Source: an uncultured Muribaculaceae bacterium (lineage in GTDB: Bacteria; Bacteroidota; Bacteroidia; Bacteroidales; Muribaculaceae). Taken from it: 5,627 nt of DNA. The translations under genes were made by a program, and so were the position numbers. The notes under the pieces were generated by a model that saw only the letters and a program-made list of their open reading frames with translations, did not search any database and was not told the DNA's origin. This document shows, piece after piece, positions 5,580 through 5,627 of the stretch (position 1 is its first letter; each line of letters opens with the position of its first letter). The stretch spans positions 1 through 5,627 of the forward strand of contig CAJUIJ010000163.1 of NCBI GenBank assembly GCA_910586175.1, read 5' to 3'.

Positions 5580-5623
5580 GAGGCTCCCTAAGGGGGGCAT
5601 GGAGGCTATTTAGGGGGGGAATG
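5580..5623 (+). repeat. G-rich imperfect 22-bp tandem duplication
   Basis: Units 5580-5601 and 5602-5623 agree at 17 of 22 positions. Both begin GAGGCT, contain a six- or seven-G run and end ATG. With the GGGG at 5573-5576, three G-runs lie within about 50 bp on the plus strand. No gene is recognised here. The sequence is cut off by the window edge, so more units may follow. Confidence 0.55.
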
Positions 5624-5627
5624 AAGG

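Overview
The window is a stretch of bacterial chromosome that fits the order Bacteroidales, possibly Muribaculaceae (the family is an inference). The evidence is a TAnnTTTG-type promoter box upstream of the oxidoreductase operon, A/T-rich start regions without clear Shine-Dalgarno sequences, a stand-alone four-subunit 2-oxoacid:ferredoxin oxidoreductase, and a small sirtuin lacking zinc-ribbon cysteines. All seven genes are on the minus strand and none is broken.

Reading in the direction of transcription, from high to low coordinates: (1) 5439-5627 is an intergenic stretch with one copy of a dispersed repeat and a G-rich 22-bp tandem duplication. (2) A class III-like sirtuin (5438-4740) is followed by a good rho-independent terminator. 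(3) A short gap with a likely promoter leads into pyrH (UMP kinase) and frr (ribosome recycling factor), an ordinary housekeeping pair ending at a GC-rich hairpin. (4) A gene-free stretch of about 585 bp (2728-3312) holds, from right to left, a polypurine tract with a 12-bp tandem repeat, a second and longer copy of the dispersed repeat, and the promoter of the next operon. (5) A four-gene operon follows, in the order delta (2x[4Fe-4S] ferredoxin), alpha, beta (TPP), gamma. It encodes a complete 2-oxoacid:ferredoxin oxidoreductase of the VorB/KorA type. (6) The left edge carries a perfect 18-bp palindrome just past the last stop codon, possibly the operon's terminator stem.

The oxidoreductase subunits should form one cytoplasmic enzyme. 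Alpha and beta make the thiamine-diphosphate active site, a [4Fe-4S] cluster in beta passes electrons on, the delta subunit relays them to ferredoxin, and gamma completes the CoA-dependent core. The substrate (branched-chain 2-oxoacids or 2-oxoglutarate) cannot be settled from sequence reading alone.

I found no clearly new multi-gene system. The most noteworthy material is intergenic: two related elements, in the same orientation, share a 42-bp head that is 39/42 identical, and both lie on the 5' side of a minus-strand gene. The zinc-less sirtuin is the most unusual protein.
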